A stretch of DNA of 64,000 bases from Siphonodentalium dalli (lineage: Eukaryota > Mollusca > Scaphopoda > Gadilida > Siphonodentaliidae). This document shows, one piece after another, positions 1 to 12,500 of the stretch. The notes below the pieces were generated by a model. The model was not told the DNA's origin. It worked only from the letters and a program-made list of their open reading frames with translations, and did no database searches. The position numbers and the translations under genes are program-made. Numbering within the stretch: the stretch's first letter is position 1; every line of letters begins with the position of its first letter. The stretch covers positions 132,811,989 to 132,875,988 of the forward strand of contig CP136068.1 of assembly GCA_032622095.1 (NCBI GenBank), read 5' to 3'.

Positions 1-690
1 CCAAAAATTACCCCGGTGTTGAATGTTTAGCTTATAGTACAATCTTTACGTGCTGTATAAACAAATGCTCCGCTCACACTAAGTATGTTTTGTGGATACT
101 ATCGCATTCATACTATAATTACACTACACTATTAGTGTATTGTTGAGGTATACCTATACGAATCGATGTAGAACATACATGTACATAGTGACACTAACTA
201 ACGATGTGTGGTTCTGTCCAGTCGTATTAATTAGTGTGCGAGTGTATCCGTGATTTATCTAACGGGACCTGCATGATAACTATGGGACTCGCATAAATTA
301 TAGCGATATCATATTACTAATGAGAGTTGAATATATGGGATCTGATTGGATGGGTGAGAATGAGTGACTGGTTATTGGTTTCTGGATGAGGAATCTCTCA
401 GGCCCAATGGTGTAATTCCGAGAAGTGAGTTTTTGATATGTATTCGCCCCCCCCCCAGTATTGCTGCTTTGTGTTTTATCGATCTGTAGAATCACCCTGC
501 GGTGTTATGTTGTGTTGTCTGTGCATGTGGTAAAAAGATTACTAGTTTTGGAGTGATTTATAACTCGCATAGCAGTGGTGACTAAAGGTAGCGTGGATCT
601 GGAAGTCATATATCAGCACTCATGCACTATAGTCATAGTTAGTGTAATATTACAAACAACTTTCGCAACACAATATGTTTAAAATAAACT
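1..690. other. No gene recognised
   Basis: AT-rich DNA with a C run at about 447-456. I see no exon, RNA gene or clear repeat structure. Confidence 0.6.
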
Positions 691-699
691 GGTTGTGTT

Positions 700-1437
700 T
701 TAGATACCTAGCCACACTGACTAGCTCACTAGCCATGTGCGACTTAAATATCAGTTGTGATTAGATCACTAGCCAATTGTGACTCTCCTGGCAGTAGCTC
801 AATAGCTATGCGAGACTTACCTAGCTCACTAACCTTGTGAGGTGACTATAAGTACTGACTAATTCACTAGTCATGCGTAACTTGCCCAGCAGTAGTGACT
901 AGCTCGATCATTAGCCATTCGTGACCTCGCATCATTAGCTAGCTCACTGGCCTTGCATGGTGACTTACATAAGAGCAGTGATTAGCTCACTAGCCATGCG
1001 TGACTCACATAGCCATATTGACTAGCTTACTAGCCATGTGACCATATGTGACCTACCCAACAGTTCTGTTTAGCTCACTAGCCATGCGTGACTTACCTAG
1101 TCGTATTGACTAGCTCACTGGCCATGCGTGACTTACCTATCAGTTCTGGTTAGCTCACTAGACATTCGTGACTTAACTAGTCATATGGACTAGCTCACTG
1201 GCCATTTGTGACCTACCTATCAGTTCTGGTTAGCTCACTAGCCATGCGTGACTTACCTAGTCATATTGACTAGCTCACTGGCCATGCGTGACTTACCTGG
1301 CAGTAGTGATAACTCACTGGCCATGCGTGACTTACCTGGCAGTACTGACTAGCTCACTGACCATGCGTGACTTACCTGGCAGTACTGACTAGCTCACTGG
1401 CCATGCGTGACTTACCTGGCAGTACTGACTAGTGTCG
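700..1437. repeat. Minisatellite, 40 bp unit
   Basis: The 3' end (about 1260-1437) has near-identical 40 bp units of TGACTAGCTCACTGGCCATG + CGTGACTTACCTGGCAGTAC. Toward 700 the units become longer and more diverged (AGCTCACTAGCCATG... with other linkers). The divergence gradient suggests expansion at the 3' edge. Confidence 0.85.
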
Positions 1438-1705
1438 TGTTAATATCAGGCTGACTCAGTGTAAACTCCATCGCTAACTTCGATATATCAACGTCACGTG
1501 ACTGTAATACAAATGATAGTCAAGCAATAGGTGCACAACTGACCGGACCGGTATCAGGATCAGGAATCAACGTCACCAATTAAGTCTCTAAGCCAAATAG
1601 GTTTTGATTTTAAAGTTCTTTAAAACGTATATAAATGTTTGTCTAAATAACCAATAGTAAACGAGCTGTGGAAACTCACAATGCAGATTCAAAAATCAGC
1701 AATCG

Positions 1706-2228
1706 TTAAAGGTACGGGCGGCGTTCGTTGCAGAATATTCTATTTGGTCAAATCGCCATCAACAGAAGGAATATTAAAATATATAGTTTTGTTCATATGC
1801 CAAACATAATCAGCGCGTAAATAGTATATTGTCATCAAGACGTACGATGGTGTACTTAAACAAGAGCCTGCTCGTATTACATAAGTTGTGGTTCTGTTTA
1901 CATAACATAGCGCAAGTCTATTGGTTAATCACACACAAATGGTATAAACGCTCTTTATTATTTCCATATCAGGAAAACAGTAACAAATAACGCTCTTTAT
2001 GTTTACCATATCCGGATCTAAACAAAAGCCAGGAAACGTAACGTTTTTTGCTTTTGCTTACATAACAAAGGGGGAAAATTGACAATAACATACTGTTTGT
2101 GCCATATTTCTGATTGGTATAAGAACAAGGTCTGTCTATATTTTACTATTATTTCTGTTTATGACAGTTTTTGACGGATGTGAATATTTTAACAGCATAC
2201 CCACCGCCAACGCCGCCCGTATCTTTAA
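1706..2228. mobile_element. TTAA-flanked MITE, family A
   Basis: TTAA at 1706-1709 and 2225-2228 flanks inverted termini AGGTACGGGCGGCGTT / AACGCCGCCCGTATCT. No coding capacity. Its right TTAA is the left TTAA of the next element. Confidence 0.65.
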
Positions 2229-2659
2229 AGGTACTCAATCCGATCCCCATATATTCAGATTCCAACAACAACAACAGTTTTAGAAATGCTGCTTCAGATA
2301 TCACAATCGATTAATTGCTCAAAACTAATGCTAACCACTGTCAACTATAGTATACAAATGCCCGAAATGTGTTATTTATTAACATGTTCGACGAAATTTG
2401 GCATTATTATCAACACAAAGCCTCTTTATTATAGAGTTATCAATCTCCGTCCGCATTTTGGTCCGAGACCGCCGGCTGGTCGACCTTTTTACTGGGCCAC
2501 TAATTAGCCTCGATGGTGAAAAATAATAGACTTCAAAAATCGATATCTAATAACACTGACCTTTGATTGGTGGGTTCCTCGACTCGAATCAAATAATTTT
2601 TACCCCGAAACCAAATAAATAGTAATTGAAGGTGGCTTAATCGGATTATGCATCTTTAA
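2225..2659. mobile_element. TTAA-flanked MITE, family B, copy 1
   Basis: Starts TTAA then AGGTACTCAATCCGAT and ends ATCGGATTATGCATCT then TTAA (2656-2659), giving imperfect inverted termini. A second copy with the same body (GTCAACTATAGTATA, TTCCTCGACTCGAATCAAAT) lies at 45964-46328. No coding capacity. Confidence 0.65.
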
Positions 2660-2798
2660 AAACTCATAGTTATATAACTGAAATCTACAAGGAAACTGGG
2701 TATCGATTGTGCCAAGACTTTTAACATCGAACACGCCTTACCCATTTCAAATATGTAAATATGTTCGGAAATGCACATAATCCATTTCACTCCTAAGT

Positions 2799-2990
2799 TC
2801 AATAACTCTTGCAACAAATATTTCGATCATCAACTGAATGGGTTCCATATAGCAGATGTCGGAGCGTTTGAATCGACGGTTTAGAGATTAGATGAGTGAC
2901 GTGGTCACGTAGGTTCCTGGCATTGGGTACACGATAAGAGAAGTGGGCAGACCAACACAATTTAAGTAATAAACTGGATACGAGTCTCAC
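2799..2990 (-). other. Short unexplained open frame, possibly a LINE-tail remnant
   Basis: The frame reads YRVPNARNLRDHVTHLISKP and SIQTLRHLLYGTHSVDD. It has a protein-like composition and weakly recalls LINE C-termini. LYGTHSVD also resembles part of the candidate last reductase exon (LYGSHHSMD), so a diverged exon copy is another reading. Neither is established. Confidence 0.25.
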
Positions 2991-3209
2991 GTTGTTGACG
3001 AAGGTCAGTGTATCAACAATTTCGAGATACCAATCGAGATGCGGTTCGTATCATTGCAACAAAAATTTTCATCGCGGTGCAAGTCATAAGAGACCTCTCA
3101 CAAACTCAGGATCACAATTAAATCTGAGAGGTATGTTGTGCTATCTGAACCGCATATTTCACGAGAGTTCAAAAACTGATCAATCGCGCGGAAGGCATGA
3201 TAATACTTT

Positions 3210-3534
3210 CACAAAATATGAAATTTATGAAATTTGCCTCTCGTATACTCACCAGAATTCAATCTTCCTAACTGTAATTTCGAAAATAACACTTTGATAA
3301 AATAAAACGAACACCAGTGCATAAGCACCCGAAAAGCAGAATCTATCGCGTTTTTTTGAAGAAGTGGCATGCCGTGCTCACAACTAAACAAGTTTTCGGT
3401 GTCCATTGAATGATGGGACCCATACAGGTCTGCATTTATTCTACATCCTTGTATGGAATAAGAGTAATCCTTACAAGTGGCTCCATTGATATCATCGCCG
3501 CGATAATTGCTTTTCAAATATGAAGAATACTCTT
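3210..3534 (-). pseudogene. Candidate aldo-keto reductase last exon, divergent
   Basis: This minus-strand frame contains DINGATCKDYSYSIQ, then RINADLYGSHHSMDT and NLFSCEHGMPLL, which lines up with the C-terminal region expected after exon 6 (DI..L...YSL....I...LVG..S....N). A phase-0 acceptor is possible only after AATGAAGAG near 3532, which has a poor pyrimidine tract; the AG nearer the homologous start would shift the frame. No WEG-like terminal motif is seen before the stop at about 3209. It could be a functional but fast-changing exon, a decaying one, or part of a broken gene. Confidence 0.45.
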
Positions 3535-6500
3535 CATTTATTACGGGTCAAGGCAAACGGATAATTGTAATGCACGTTGTAGCTCATGGTGATGACATCT
3601 ACGAGAAGTACATATATTTTTGGGTAATTTCATTACATTTGTACCCCGATCTCCCTGGCTCACCTTACAGTAATCGGCGGCCTTCTTACACACTGCTTTT
3701 ATGTCATCGTCAGCGGGATGCCACGACGGAGAACCTCTGTTGGACAGCAGACCCATGCTGATTGGAGAAGCATTAACGATTCCAATACCTTTAGACTGCA
3801 ATAGGCGTTAAAATATGATTAAAATGAATCTATCAATGACACTGTAGCTCAATATGGAGATGGGATAATGTCCTACATTACAGTCTATGGAGCGATACCG
3901 ACTGCGGAATGTTGAAATTAAGTAATGCCAGAGGTCCGCATGAAGAGCCATATGAAGTTTCGGATCAATAGGATGAAAAATGTTGACCATACATGTATGG
4001 CACCCCATAGTATTTTGTCATCAAAATAGAGTAAAATCCAAGATGGCTGCTGGCGGCCGTTTATTGAAAATCGTTCAAATTAGATAGCTAGAAATGATCC
4101 TAAACATGCGTGTACACTTTCAATACAATTCCCAAATAAATGCACATGGACTGCATGGTATTATTATGATGGTGGTGATGATGATGATGCTGATGATGAT
4201 GATGATGACGACGATGATGATGATGATACTGATGATGAACAGACATCGTGGTAATCGGATGATCATTGTGTGTTGTGTACATAATGCATTTACTTCCTTC
4301 TCTGCTTCTTAATGCATATACTTTCCATTTCTCAATAGCATGTTATCTTGATGAGAGAATAAATCAGTACAACATATTTTGGCTATCGAGAAATAACCGT
4401 AAAGACTATGTATGTGACACTAATTAGTACATATTATTATTAGTAGGGTTACCCGCCAATGACTAGGTTAACGTGATGTGAAACTTTCTGCTGTGAACAT
4501 TTGGTGGGAATAGAAAATACTCTTGCTCAAAGTGTTGCACATATTCTCATAAATTGTATATCTAAACGGCATCACAAAACGTCATTATTATACAGGGATT
4601 ATAAGTAGAGGCTCACTTTGTCGGGGTGATTGTCATTTTGTTTATCGCGATAAATATTTATTTATTTAAACTTCGTGTACTTCCGTCGTTATCATTATTT
4701 AAATCGTACAGTCGACGTGGTTGGAATTGACGTTTGTTTTAAATATGTGTTATTGGTATCAAAACATGAACACCATTAGCACATGATGTTTCAAAAATAA
4801 AGGACGACAATTGTGTAGCATAGAGATGTATAAATCAAGCTAGTGGGTCAGATTAAGATTTTGAGGAAACCTGACTCTCATATCTCCATAAAGGTACAGC
4901 TGTTTTAAAGAAACGGCCATGTGCTCCTGTTCATGGTGCTATACTGGCTAATTATTCTCAGTTTAAAAAGAAATGTTGCTATATATCGGCAACATGTGCC
5001 CAACACAGAGCGAGATTTTAAGTTGTTTATGTTAGGCTATGAGCCTGTTCTAAATAATAAAAGAAATACTCTGTATCGAGAAGATATCCCCTTGTCAGAT
5101 GCCAGTATTGGAGGATCCTGAAAAGTCACGTGCTACTGAATGTTTCTTTTATCTCAGAGAAAACTATATATGACTGCACATTGTGACCACTATTTTTGAA
5201 CAGGCATTCTATACATTTCCATCTCTCTTGACGAATTGTATCTTTATTTGTGGAAAATATCTCAAACGGGACAGACTCACTTGTGTTATAATACATGAGC
5301 CATTCTAACATGCCATCATCTGACGTTCGAGGTCCCTTGTTTTGCAAGAATATAATTAAGTATCTCTTAAATATAAATGTAAATGTACTCTTACTGCGTT
5401 CTTCTGTGTATCTGATTTGCTAGCTCACTCAATGAATGCCCTGATTCCACCCCCATCTAAATATGACAAGATATAATTGTTCAAGTGACTTAATTATGTC
5501 ACCATTTGTCGAAGTTTGTGAACATTGGACGCCAAACACCCGTAGAACGAATTATGGAGATTACTGTGTATATCACTTTGGTGGATATTGGAGACTAAAA
5601 TCTCCTTCTCTCTCCATCCCTGACCCAAACGGTACCAAATGTGGCGCCTTTAACCCACATGATTTGATTCCTAGTATCTTTGGAGAATAACGTGCATGAA
5701 TTTGGTGGAAATTAGTGCTAAAACTATTTATAACAGCTGTGATGCCCATCCCCTCCCCATTCATGACTAGAACGGCGCCACTTTTGACATACCTAAACCA
5801 CGTCGATTAGATTCCTGATATCATGTTTATGTATAAATTTGGTGGTAATCGGCGGCTAACCAACTTAATTTCAAATTTAGTGCCCCCCCCCCCCCATTTA
5901 TCATCCAAATGGCACCAATTTGTCGTCTTTAAATCACACATTTAGATTCCTCTTACCATGGAATGGAATATGTATCAATTTGGTGGAAATCGGCGCTAAA
6001 AATATTTTGTTTTATCAATTGTTGGCGCCCCTCTACCTCTCAGTGCACCCCTGACTCAAATGATTATGTATAAATTTGGTGGAATTCGGAGACAACAAAA
6101 TTTGATAATTTTTGCTGCCTCCTCCCCTTTTTTCTGACCCTGACAACAACAGCGTCACTTTAGAAAATTTTACCCGCACATGCATTATCTTCCTCGTAGA
6201 AAGTGACCCTTGTTAGACCCCTTTGGTGCCCTCTAGATCGTCCCCCTTGAAGTCATATAGAATACAGACAGCCAATCACAAATATAGGCACCAAATGTGG
6301 AGTCTTTAACGAACACTATTTGATGCCTCGTTCCATTTGAGAAGAATGTCTATGAATTTGGTGGAAATTGGCGCTTAACATATTTTTTAAAGTTTTGTTG
6401 ACCCTTCTGACTCAAGCGGCGCCACTTTTAACATCTATAAACAATACTCAAAATTAGACAAATTATGAAGATGACTATATATCAAATTGGTGAAAATCGG

Positions 6501-9500
6501 CGACTAAACAAATTCGTATCAAACGTAGTGTCCCCATCTCTCACCCAAATGGCACCAATTTGCGTATTTATACCACAGGATTAGATTAGATTCCTCATAC
6601 CACGCAGAAGAATATGTATCAATTTGGTGGAAATCGGTGCTAAAAAATGGTGTCCCACTCTCCCTACGCGCACCCATGACTCGAATATTTTGACAGCTTT
6701 AAACAAAACCATTAGACTCCTGATATCATGATATAATTATGTATAAGTATTTGGTAATCGGCGAGTAAACAAATTCTTATCAATTTAGTGCCCCCATCTC
6801 TCACCAAATGGCACCAATTTGGCGCCTTTAAATTACACAATTGGATTCCACGTATCATGGTGAAGAATGTGTATCAATTTGGTGGAAATCGGCTCTAGAA
6901 ATATTTGTTATAAATGTTGGTGCCCCTCTCCCCTTCAGTGCACCCTTGAGTCGAATGACGCCACTTCTGACAGCTTTAAGCCACACCATTAAACTCATGA
7001 TATATAGAGAAATAGTATGTATAAGATTGGTGGTAATCAGTGACTAAACAAATTATTATCAGATTTAAAGTATCCCCCCCCCCATCTCTCATCAAAACGA
7101 CACCAATTGTGGCGTCTTTAAATCACACGATTAGTTGTCTTGTATCATGGAGAAGAGTGTGCATCAATTTGCATGAAATCGTCGCTAAAATAGATTTATA
7201 AATGTTGGTGTCCCTCTCCACTTCCGTGCACCCTGACTCGAACGGCGCCACTTTTGACATCTTTAAGCCACATCATTATATTCCTCATATCATGGAGATG
7301 ATTATGTAAAAGTTTGGTAGAAATCGACGACAAAACATACTGCTGCCTCCCATTTGTCTGCCCCTGATTGCAGCGTCACTTCTAACCCGCACCATTATCT
7401 TCCTCGTAAACAGTTACCCCTGTTAGACCCCTTTGATACGATTTATATGGTCCCCGTGAATTTCTATAGAACACAGTCAAACAGACATTCGCAACTATAG
7501 TTATAGATATGGGCTGACAGCTCTTTGTTAAATTGTAGTCCTTTATTCTGGAAAACAGCACACAACTTACCTTAAGAAATGGGATGAAGTCTGCGAGACA
7601 GTTATCGTTCATGGAAGCTCGACAGTATGTAAGTATGGTGTCAATTCTTACATCACTTCTTTCAATCACCTCCCTGAAAATACAAGCAATTCTTCGACTG
7701 CAACATTAATAATTAATCACTATTATACCCTTAATAATCTCTAATTAATTAGCTATAAGTCATAGGTAAACAGGCCTTAATTTGGTCATTACATAGATTA
7801 ATTGGCAAAACATCCTTTTAAGGACAGTATGCATACATAATAGTATATAATTGTACATTGTGTATTGAACAGTATAATAAATGATATTAATATAAGGTAA
7901 AGCTGAATGTGCATTGGATCATCTGGTCTGTATTTATTCATTTATTTATGATACGATGCTCATCGCGTGCGGAGAATAATCTTCGGATCATATGACAAAT
8001 TGAAGTGCAAGTATTTCAAATATTGTTGGATAAGATTTTGACAAGCTGTTCCGTTTGGGTCATGCTTTCAAAGTCTGAGAACTGTGTCTTCATAAGGTTT
8101 ATGAGCTCGAGACGTGGTGTGCGGTAATCGCTGCATTCTAAAAGAAAGTGTTTTTCGTCTTCTACAGCATCATCGAAACAAAAGATACACAACCTTAGTT
8201 CCACTGCCGTCGGCGGTTGTGTGTGGCGTCCTTTTTCAATAGCCAATTTATGATTACTTATTCGCAGTCTAGTGAAAACGATTCTATTTTCTATTGATGT
8301 TGTGTGAAGAAGATAAGGTGCTATTTCGTACTTAAGTTTGAACAGTTCGTAACTTAAGACTTCCCGTTTTTGAACATTCGTCAGTGAGACTCTGTCTAAA
8401 ATATATATAACTAGCAGTTGACCCGACTTCGTCCGGGCTTTGACCTTGAATTGACCATTTTGAAGGTCAAGGTCAGGTCGGGGTAACGATTTGACCCGTC
8501 CAAAACACTCCCCGACAAACGTATCCCTAGGTATCAAATTTCGTCGAAATCCGTTAAATTTTTAATTTAATTTGAGTTAATTCTGCCTTTTTAATCAAGA
8601 GAAATTATGGTACCCGTCCCGTGATGGTACCCGACCCTAAAAGAGGTACGTTACCCGATGAAATCTCCCCCGTTTCTTGGAACCACTAAGTACGAAGACA
8701 GACATAAGAATCACAACTGGCGTGGTTCGTCTCATGGCTTTGTTCGAAAAAGCAATTGCAACAGCTTTCGAGACACGTATATGCTGCACCTAGGTGTAAA
8801 ATGTCGTCGAAATCCGCCAGTTTTACCCGATTTGACCTCGAATTGATCATTTTCAAGGTCAAGATCAGGTCGGGTCACAATTTAACCCGTCCATGACACT
8901 TCCCGTGGGTAGCAAGTTTGAGCTCAATCGGTTCGAGTCTATAAAGGACACACACATACATGTATATATCATTTGTGGGTACCCGTTTCAAGGTGAAGAT
9001 CACCTCGGGCGAAAAAACTGACCCGATGAAAATCTCCCCCGTTCCTAGGAAGCCATAAGTACGTAAGAATGACCCAACACGTTCATGTCTGGATACAGTC
9101 ACGCTCACGTGTGGACCCAGATGTAAGAATCACATTACACGCATACGCTCTGTATCAACGACACTGCGGATACGAACGCTCTTTAACTATCAACGCGATT
9201 AACTCCACCGTGCCAATGGCGGTAATTTTTGTGACTGGGAGCGGAGAATGGGTGCTCTGAGCTTCTCCAAAACGGCGGTAAACACTGCCCGTGGTTTTTT
9301 AACCTTAGATTGGAAGTTTGAGCTCAATCGGTCCAGCCGTTTTCCCGGCCATAGCTAACAGACAGACAGACAAACAGAAGTCCCAAAATATATATTAGAT
9401 AATCTTCAATAAGATTTCTTTTGAATTGACTCAGTACGGGACCAGGGTTTTGGAGGTCTTCAATATTCCACCCCAGTGATTCTGCCGTTTTAAAGGTCGA

Positions 9501-12500
9501 TTGCTTGTGCTAAGTGAATGCCTGGCAATATAGTGTAAATAATTTACATGCAGATAAATGTGCGCTTTGCATTGGTGACCTTCACGTTTAAAGTCCCACA
9601 AGGCGTCCATAATGTTAACATTCAGTTGTTGGAATCTCGTCGCTCAAATAACAAATAACGAATTATATTGTATATGTATATCACCTATAATCGTACCTAT
9701 TTATTGAGGCATCCAGACATTACTCAATACGGTATTTACCCGAACTTTCATATTTGTATTAGCCAAATGATTTCAAATTCATAATTTGTATATTCTCTGC
9801 CATCTTGTTTAAATTCGTGTAAACGATTGTATTTTGGGAGCGGTTGTGAGTTGTAAAAAATTGTCCCCTAATCATGTTGTAAATTAATTTACAACAAAAT
9901 ATGTTTAAAGTAATGCTACTCACTTGAGTGGTCCCAGGGGATACCCCGTTATGCCAATAAAGCGCGCCTTCCCAGCGTCCTTGACCTTTTGTAGGGCGGG
10001 TAATGTTTCGTTGATAACAACATCCAAACTCGGAGCGAATTCAATGTCGTGCACCTGAATCGAAACGAGAAAAATTATTACTGATTTCAGCCCTTATATA
10101 CGAAAGCATCATTGATGAGTATTATCGCATGCATATGAACTTTTCAGATAATAAATTCAACAAACGGTTATATTATCTAAACATTTTCCTAAAAAATTGG
10201 AGTCCTTCTGCACTTTCATTTATCTGTCGTCTGCTTTTATCACCTTAACATCACTCCTAATCAATAATAGGCCATTCCGATGTACACTTTTAACTGACTG
10301 GGAGAGTCCATTTAGTACATAAAGGGTTTTAAGCTGATGTGTGGCTATACTGATCACATGTCATATCCCAGACGTAAGATATTATATAACTTAGAGAGAT
10401 TCCGCTTATACATATAATTTGTCCACAAAATCACGTTAACCCTTTGTATACTAGTTGTATTATCCAATTCAGTTAAAAAGTGTACTGTATATCTGAATGG
10501 TCTATTATTCATTTGGAGGGATGTTCAGTTCATACAAGCAGACGACAGACAAATACAAGTGCAGAAGGAGCCCTATTTATTCCGGGAAATGTTTAGATAA
10601 TAAGTTCAACAAACAACACATGGTCGTTTGTTGATCTTATCTGAACATTTCATAACTACTCATCAATGATGTTTAGTATAGAAAAGGTTAAACTTCCATT
10701 TTTGGAAGAGGTCTGGCTGCATTATATTAGTAACAATTATGAACCATCAGAACAATTAGGATCAAACAAAGTTCAGTCTGATATTTAGAACTATACTACT
10801 GAATCAGACACGAAATGCTTTAACACAGTCGGGGGTGAGTTCCCCTCTAAACACTCCCGTCACCAATTAAGGTCAGCTCTCTTAATTGCAAAACAAATGC
10901 CCAGATAGCGTGTGTTTTGAAGATATTGTAAATCAATCCCTAACAAAGGGAACATGTTGATTTTACTCAACAAGTACGCAACAGCTGCGCTGTTATGGCC
11001 CCTAGATTTTACTCAACAAGATTTTCAGTTTATGCGGGTGCAATGGTTTATGGAGAAACAGATGGATCAAACATATGCAAACCAAATATTTATCATCAAG
11101 GTTGGTACATTCAAATTCACAAACAAATAGCAGTGTACATATAGCTGCTTTGGCCTTTGTATTTCTATCTAACCTGTATAACGTCGACGTATTCGAGACC
11201 AAGTCTATTCAAACTCTCATCGACGCTTCGTATAGTTCTCTCGGCGCTGAAATCGAACATTCGGTCCACCTCACTTTCGTACCTGCAGGTTTTCGTACTG
11301 ATATAATAGGAAGATCTTGGAACGGTCTTCAGAGCCTGAAAGAATTGAAGACACCACGTGCCATATGTGACTTGGCTACTGTTCGTATAATGAGCTGGAT
11401 TACTTTAGTTATGTATATATCGCTATACTGGTGTGAATACATACATATAGACTTTTCACGAGATTATTCAAGATACGCAGACCAGGGGCAAAACAAGGCC
11501 ACATTTTGGTATACACTGGCAAATAAAAACATTGTGTTAATCGGGTGAAACGAACTCAACAAAGGCTCACATGGCCCTTGGGAAACGAACCCCGTGTCGA
11601 AGATTGGGATACACTGTGGACCACGTAGACTAAGACGACGCAACGACAAGCAAGTTGCCATATCATTATAGTTGCCATAGCTTCAGTCGGCCCTATACGC
11701 GAGACTTCGACGTGATGTAAGACATAATTCCCCCATTGTGTAATGACCTGCCTGTCTCCTAGATCATGTCATGAATACCCACACTGTCTACGCCCGTATA
11801 TATCATACTCCACCATGGCCATGCAGTTCAAATCATGGGAACATTTTGATGTTTTGACAGGGAAGTTTATAACACCGAACAAACACTGCACCTAATATAC
11901 TTGTTAGCTAATATATTTTCCTTAATAATGTAGTTCATATTAACCCTTTACCCAACAGAACGGCCCTGTGCCAATGCATTCTCTTATATATGCGAGTCGA
12001 CCATAGGTCGCCTCGCATATATAAGAGAATGCATTGGCTTAACACATTAAAAATTATAAAATTGTTAAAGAATGTAAGAAAAAATGGTAAAAAGTGTTAA
12101 AAAAAGATTTTTTTTAGGCCAATGCATTCTCTTATATATGCGAGGCGACCTATGGTCGACTCGCATATATAAGAGAATGCATTGGCACATGGCATAACTG
12201 TAACTATCACAATGTGGTCAAGGAGCCGGTTCCAATGATATCCATATTTGTATGGTTCTATTGAGACAGACCGAAAATATTTTAGGCTGTTGAAGCTTTA
12301 TTTGGCCGGTTTTGGCCGGTTTGTTGGGTAAAGGGTTAATGGAGTGTGGGTGTCTCATCTCGATATTCGCATGAATTATATTAGCTTACAATCATATAAT
12401 TTACCCCGGGTAATCAATTCAATGTTTATAATTATTGCAATCTCGCTCTGCCCATATGGGACCACTGCTGTGAACTAGATTAATGAGGACAAATTACTAA

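Noticed and set aside
4094-4312. Met-rich and His-rich frames on opposite strands
   Set aside because: Produced by an ATG/GAT microsatellite.
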